Of a stretch of DNA of 64,000 nucleotides, positions 61,027-64,000 are shown piece after piece. Below the pieces are notes generated by a model. That model saw only the letters and a list, made by a program, of their open reading frames with translations. It had not been told where the DNA came from and ran no database searches. The DNA is taken from positions 62,001-126,000 of the forward strand of contig NZ_CADIJW010000012.1 of NCBI RefSeq assembly GCF_902859745.1. Direction: 5' to 3'. Each line of letters opens with the position of its first letter. Within the stretch, counting starts at the first letter, position 1. This stretch comes from Achromobacter dolens (lineage in GTDB: Bacteria; Pseudomonadota; Gammaproteobacteria; Burkholderiales; Burkholderiaceae_B). Made by a program: the position numbers and the translations under genes.

Positions 61027-61821
61027 ATGCGTTCCGTCCCGCTTTCGTCCAAACAGGACCTGATCGCCCAGACCGGCTTTGCCATTGCGGCCAGCCGCCA
61101 GCCGCACTACGCCTTTCACTGGCACGAGCACGACTGCGCCATGCTGCTCTGGCCGCGAGCCGGCGCGCTCGACAGCGCCTGGCAGGACGAGGAAGGCGCG
61201 CGCCGCCGCAGTCGCCTGGTTCGCGGCCAGGCCTTGCTGCTGCCTTCGCACGTTGAACACAGCACGCGCGCCGAAAGCGCCGCGCAGCAGCATGGCGAAC
61301 TCTATCTGGCGCCCGAACTGCTGCGCGACTGCCAGGCCGGCGGAGTGCTGCAACTGGACGGCGCGGCCCAGGCCATGCTGGACGCGCTGTGGAAGCCGGC
61401 GCTGTCGGCCGCGGCCGTGCCGATGCTGGTCGCGGCGCTGATCGCGCAGCTCGACGCGCATCACCGGCTGCAGGCCCACGCCCGCGTGACGCAGGCGCCG
61501 CTGCCGTTGGCGCGGCAATGGCTGGCGCTGCTGCGCGGTCGATTGGAGGAAGGGCAGCCGCTGCCCGCCATCGCGGAGTCGGCCAGCGCGCTCGGCGCCA
61601 CCACGCGCACGCTGCAGCGCGCCTGCCAGCAAGCCTACGGACTCTCCCCCATCGCCCTGCGCCGCCAGCTCCTGGCGCAAGCCGCGCGCCAGCGGCTTGC
61701 GCTGGGCGAACCCTTGGCGCGGGTCAGCGCAGAATTGGGGTTTTCCAGCAGTGGCCACCTGGGCCGGCTGCTGCGCGCGGTCGGGGCCGGGCAGGACCCG
61801 GACCTTGCCGGGCCGTTCTGA
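61027..61821 (+). CDS. AraC-family transcriptional regulator
   Basis: The protein has 264 residues. The N-terminal cupin-like sensor has HYAFHWHEHDCAMLLWPRAG. The C-terminal AraC DNA-binding part has EGQPLPAIAESASALGATTR, TLQRACQQAYGLSPIALRRQ, LARVSAELGFSSSGHLGRLL. It stands divergent from the Bug-type receptor/PhzF gene pair, with 218 bases between, and may control it. The inducer is unknown. Confidence 0.88.
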   Translation: MRSVPLSSKQDLIAQTGFAIAASRQPHYAFHWHEHDCAMLLWPRAGALDSAWQDEEGARRRSRLVRGQALLLPSHVEHSTRAESAAQQHGELYLAPELLRDCQAGGVLQLDGAAQAMLDALWKPALSAAAVPMLVAALIAQLDAHHRLQAHARVTQAPLPLARQWLALLRGRLEEGQPLPAIAESASALGATTRTLQRACQQAYGLSPIALRRQLLAQAARQRLALGEPLARVSAELGFSSSGHLGRLLRAVGAGQDPDLAGPF

Positions 61822-61836
61822 CGCGACTCGATAGCG

Positions 61837-62973
61837 TCAGGTCGAGGCGGTCGACGCCTGCCGTGGCAGCGCCACGCGGAAGCGGGTGATGCCGTCGCGC
61901 GATTCGGCGCTGATGCGGCCGCCGTGGGATTGCGCCACCTGTTGCGCGATGAACAGTCCCAGCCCCAGGCCGCGATGGCCCCCGGCCGGCCGCGCGCCGC
62001 TGCGGAACGGGTTGAACAGTTGCGGCAGCAGTTCCGCGGGAATGCTGCCGCCGTTGCTGACCGTGACCACGACCCGGTCGGCAACGGAACCATCCACCTC
62101 GACCCGCACCGGCACGTCGCGGGCGCCGTGGTGCAAGGCGTTGCCGAGCAGATTGGCCAGCACCTGGGCGATGCGCTCGCCGTCCCATTCGCCGACCGGG
62201 TCGCCATGGCATTCGGCTTCGATCTGGCGGTCGGCGAAGCCGGCGCGCAATTCGTCCAGGGTGCGGTGGACCAGCGTGTCCATGCCGATGCGCGCCGGCG
62301 CCAGCGCCAGTCCGCCGGCCTGGCGGATGCGCGTCACGTCGAGCAGGTCTTCGATCAGGTGCTTCATGCGCTCGCTGCTCTGGAGCATGCGTTGCGCCAC
62401 GCTGACCACGCGCGCGTCGCCGCCCTGGCGCGCCAGCATCGAGGCGCCCATGATGACCGCCTGCAATGGCGTGCGCAGGTCATGGCTGAGCACGGCCATG
62501 AACATGTCGTTGACCCGCAGCGCCTCGGTGCGCGCCTCCAGTTGCTGCGCCAGCGCGCGCCGGCGCTCGTGCAACTCGAAGAACACGTTCGCCTTGCTGC
62601 GCAGCATGTAAGGGTCGACCGGCTTGTACAGAAAGTCCACCGCGCCGCTCTCGTAGCCGCGGAACTGCCAGTTCTGTTCGCGCGAGCCGGCGGTGATGAA
62701 GATCAGCGGAATGTGGCGGGTGCGCTCGCTGCCGCGGATCAGCTCGGCCAGCTCGAAGCCGTTCATGTCGGGCATCTGCACATCGAGCAGCGCCAGCGCC
62801 ACGTCGGGATGATTCAGCAGCAGTTCCAGCGCCTGCGGGCCGGATTGCGCTTTCAGCACTTCGACCCGGTCGCTCGCCAGCAGCGCTTCCAGCGCCACCA
62901 GGTTTTCGGGCACGTCGTCGACCAGCAGGCACTTGATGCGGTCATCCGAGGGTTTGGCAGATGTCAATATCAT
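61837..62973 (-). CDS. Hybrid regulator: receiver domain followed by histidine kinase
   Basis: The protein has 378 residues. A receiver domain (about 10-130) has KCLLVDDVPENL, the phosphoacceptor Asp in ALLDVQMPDMNG, and Lys in LYKPVDPYML. A histidine kinase follows: VLSHDLRTPLQAVIMGASML (His near 163), N box LANLLGNALHHGA, G1 VTVSNGGSIPAELL, G2 GLGLGLFIAQQVAQSHGG. There is no membrane segment. The receiver is in front of the kinase, the order of cytoplasmic Che-associated kinases. It overlaps the CheB gene by four bases. Confidence 0.92.
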   Translation of the reverse strand: MILTSAKPSDDRIKCLLVDDVPENLVALEALLASDRVEVLKAQSGPQALELLLNHPDVALALLDVQMPDMNGFELAELIRGSERTRHIPLIFITAGSREQNWQFRGYESGAVDFLYKPVDPYMLRSKANVFFELHERRRALAQQLEARTEALRVNDMFMAVLSHDLRTPLQAVIMGASMLARQGGDARVVSVAQRMLQSSERMKHLIEDLLDVTRIRQAGGLALAPARIGMDTLVHRTLDELRAGFADRQIEAECHGDPVGEWDGERIAQVLANLLGNALHHGARDVPVRVEVDGSVADRVVVTVSNGGSIPAELLPQLFNPFRSGARPAGGHRGLGLGLFIAQQVAQSHGGRISAESRDGITRFRVALPRQASTAST

Positions 62974-63605
62974 GGTGTGGTGGAAGTGGGGGGGCAGGGC
63001 CGCGGCTGCGCGGGCAACTGCGACAGCAGCGCCGCGATGGCGGCGGGCGCCAGGACCAGGGGGGCATCGATGCGCGCCAGGGCGGCGTCGGGCATGGCGC
63101 GCATCGCGGCGGTGTCCGGCGCCTGGACCACGGCGCGGCCGCCCGCGGCGTGGATGGCGGCCAGGCCGGCGGCGCCGTCTTCGTTGGCGCCCGACAGCAG
63201 CACCCCCAGCAAACGCTCGCCATAGCCGTCGGCGGCGGACTGGAACAGCACGTCGATAGAAGGCCGCGAGAAATGCACCAACGGGCCGATCGACAGCGCC
63301 AGGCGCGGCCCACGGTCGACCAGCAGGTGGTAGTCGGGGGGCGCGAAATAGACGTGCCCCGGCTGGATGGGCTGCTGGTCCTCAGCCTCGCACAGCGGCA
63401 GCGCGCAGCGGTCGCGGAAGATGTCGACCAAGAGGCTGCGGCGGTCGCGCGGCAGGTGCAGCAGCACGATCACCGCGGCGCGCAGGCCGGCCGGCAGGGC
63501 GGGCATCAGCAGGTTCAGGACCTCGATGGCGCCCGACGAGCCGCCGATGACGATGGCGTCCCAGGCGCCCGCCGCCTCGCCGCGATCCGGCGTTGGGGCG
63601 CTCAC
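62970..63605 (-). CDS. cheB: CheB-type methylesterase domain protein
   Basis: The 211-residue protein consists only of the CheB catalytic domain: AIVIGGSSGAIEVLNLLMPA with the Ser nucleophile, VIVLLHLPRDRRSLLVDIFR with the His, HVYFAPPDYHLLVDRGPRL and LLSGANEDGAAGLAAIHAAG with the Asp. No receiver domain is attached. Such proteins demethylate receptors or serve specialised signalling pathways. It overlaps the CheR-like gene upstream (63602) and the hybrid kinase downstream, so the three form one operon. Confidence 0.93.
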   Translation of the reverse strand: MSAPTPDRGEAAGAWDAIVIGGSSGAIEVLNLLMPALPAGLRAAVIVLLHLPRDRRSLLVDIFRDRCALPLCEAEDQQPIQPGHVYFAPPDYHLLVDRGPRLALSIGPLVHFSRPSIDVLFQSAADGYGERLLGVLLSGANEDGAAGLAAIHAAGGRAVVQAPDTAAMRAMPDAALARIDAPLVLAPAAIAALLSQLPAQPRPCPPTSTTP

Positions 63606-64000
63606 AGGCCGGCCTTCTTGCGGTAGATGCGGTCTTCCAGCACGAAATCGTCGAAGCCGTCGGCCTGGGCGGAAAAGCGCACCGATTCGCGCGAGCCCAG
63701 GCCCATGAAGCCGCGATGCACCAGCGCGTCATGGAACAGGCGCAATGCGCGGTTCTGCAGGTCGCGCTCGAAATAGATAAGCACGTTGCGGCACGAGACC
63801 AGGTGCACCTCCGCGAACACGCTGTCGGTCGCCAGGCTGTGGTCCGAGAACACCATGTGCTCGCGCAACTGCTTGTCGAACACCACGCGCCCGTAGCGCG
63901 CGGTGTAGTAATCGGACAGCGAGCTGCGGCCGCCGGACTGGGCGTGGTTGCTGGTGAAGGCGGCCACCCGGTCCAGGTCGAACACGCCCTGTTCGGCCGC
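63602..64000 (-). CDS. cheR: CheR-type methyltransferase, 3' part, runs off the right edge
   Basis: The 132 codons at the right edge encode the end of a CheR protein: SLSDYYTARYGRVVFDKQLR, EHMVFSDHSLATDSVFAEVH, LVSCRNVLIYFERDLQNRAL with the family CRNVLIYF signature, and GFMGLGSRESVRF. The frame is open to base 64000, so the N-terminal part lies outside. CheR methylates glutamates of chemoreceptors or related proteins. It starts the CheR-CheB-kinase operon seen here. Confidence 0.93.
   Translation of the reverse strand, partial: AAEQGVFDLDRVAAFTSNHAQSGGRSSLSDYYTARYGRVVFDKQLREHMVFSDHSLATDSVFAEVHLVSCRNVLIYFERDLQNRALRLFHDALVHRGFMGLGSRESVRFSAQADGFDDFVLEDRIYRKKAGL

Noticed and set aside
1-64000. 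CRISPR arrays, tRNA or rRNA genes, complete insertion sequences, replication origin
   Set aside because: No regularly spaced repeats, cloverleaf, rRNA stretches, transposase genes or iteron clusters were recognised on reading both strands.

Overview
The window looks like a chromosome segment of a high-GC betaproteobacterium of the Alcaligenaceae, most likely Bordetella or Achromobacter. The signs are a pertactin-type autotransporter, a Bug-family tricarboxylate-binding protein, strongly GC-biased third codon positions and dense operons with ATGA overlaps. No rRNA, tRNA, CRISPR array or complete insertion sequence was recognised. The assignment is an inference from gene content, not from a search.

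Bases 1 to about 29,600 are accessory in character: wider gaps, lower GC, gene fragments, repeats and paralogues. After a partial unknown gene, a glycosyltransferase and an AraC regulator comes a compact phage-derived lysis module (3.1-5.6 kb). It has a Cro/CI-type repressor, a small Cys-containing protein, a holin-like membrane protein, a muramidase-like endolysin and nested Rz/Rz1 spanins, with no phage structural genes. The palindrome TAGCCATGGCTA occurs in front of both the repressor and the lysis operon, and at the second site it sits inside a near-consensus sigma-70 promoter. Next (7.3-22.9 kb) is a family of very large Ig-like repeat proteins without visible signal peptides: two of about 1,050 residues, two of about 365, and a 753-residue beta-propeller/Ig protein. 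They surround a pertactin-like autotransporter. The array was formed by inverted duplication. A 679-bp near-identical inverted repeat, a decayed propeller copy and an autotransporter remnant are all visible, and G/C homopolymers and a heptamer repeat mark possible phase-variable sites. From 23 to 26 kb there are broken genes, an Imm11-like immunity protein, an HxlR regulator and an SDR, followed by an AraC regulator and a cytochrome P450.

From 29.7 kb the sequence is denser and more GC-rich. A sensor kinase/NtrC-type regulator pair is followed by a dyad and a textbook sigma-54 promoter in front of a periplasmic two-repeat protein. Then come a DUF486 protein, an MFS transporter, a BLUF-EAL photoreceptor and an SDR/LysR divergent pair. 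A TetR gene and duplicated operators precede a siderophore operon (39.0-48.7 kb) of paired ABC-exporter-fold subunits, two FecCD permeases, an ATPase, a binding lipoprotein and a TonB receptor.

The block from 48.7 to 58.8 kb is one minus-strand directon for membrane-lipid remodelling: ECF sigma factor and anti-sigma factor, alpha/beta hydrolase, periplasmic protein, desaturase, FAD oxidoreductase, DUF1365, two cyclopropane-synthase-like methyltransferases, DUF2878, DUF1295 and a lipocalin. It resembles sigma-controlled cyclopropane/furan fatty acid clusters. The right end has a PhzF-like isomerase, a Bug-type binding protein, an AraC regulator, and a REC-histidine kinase/CheB/CheR signalling set cut off by the window edge.
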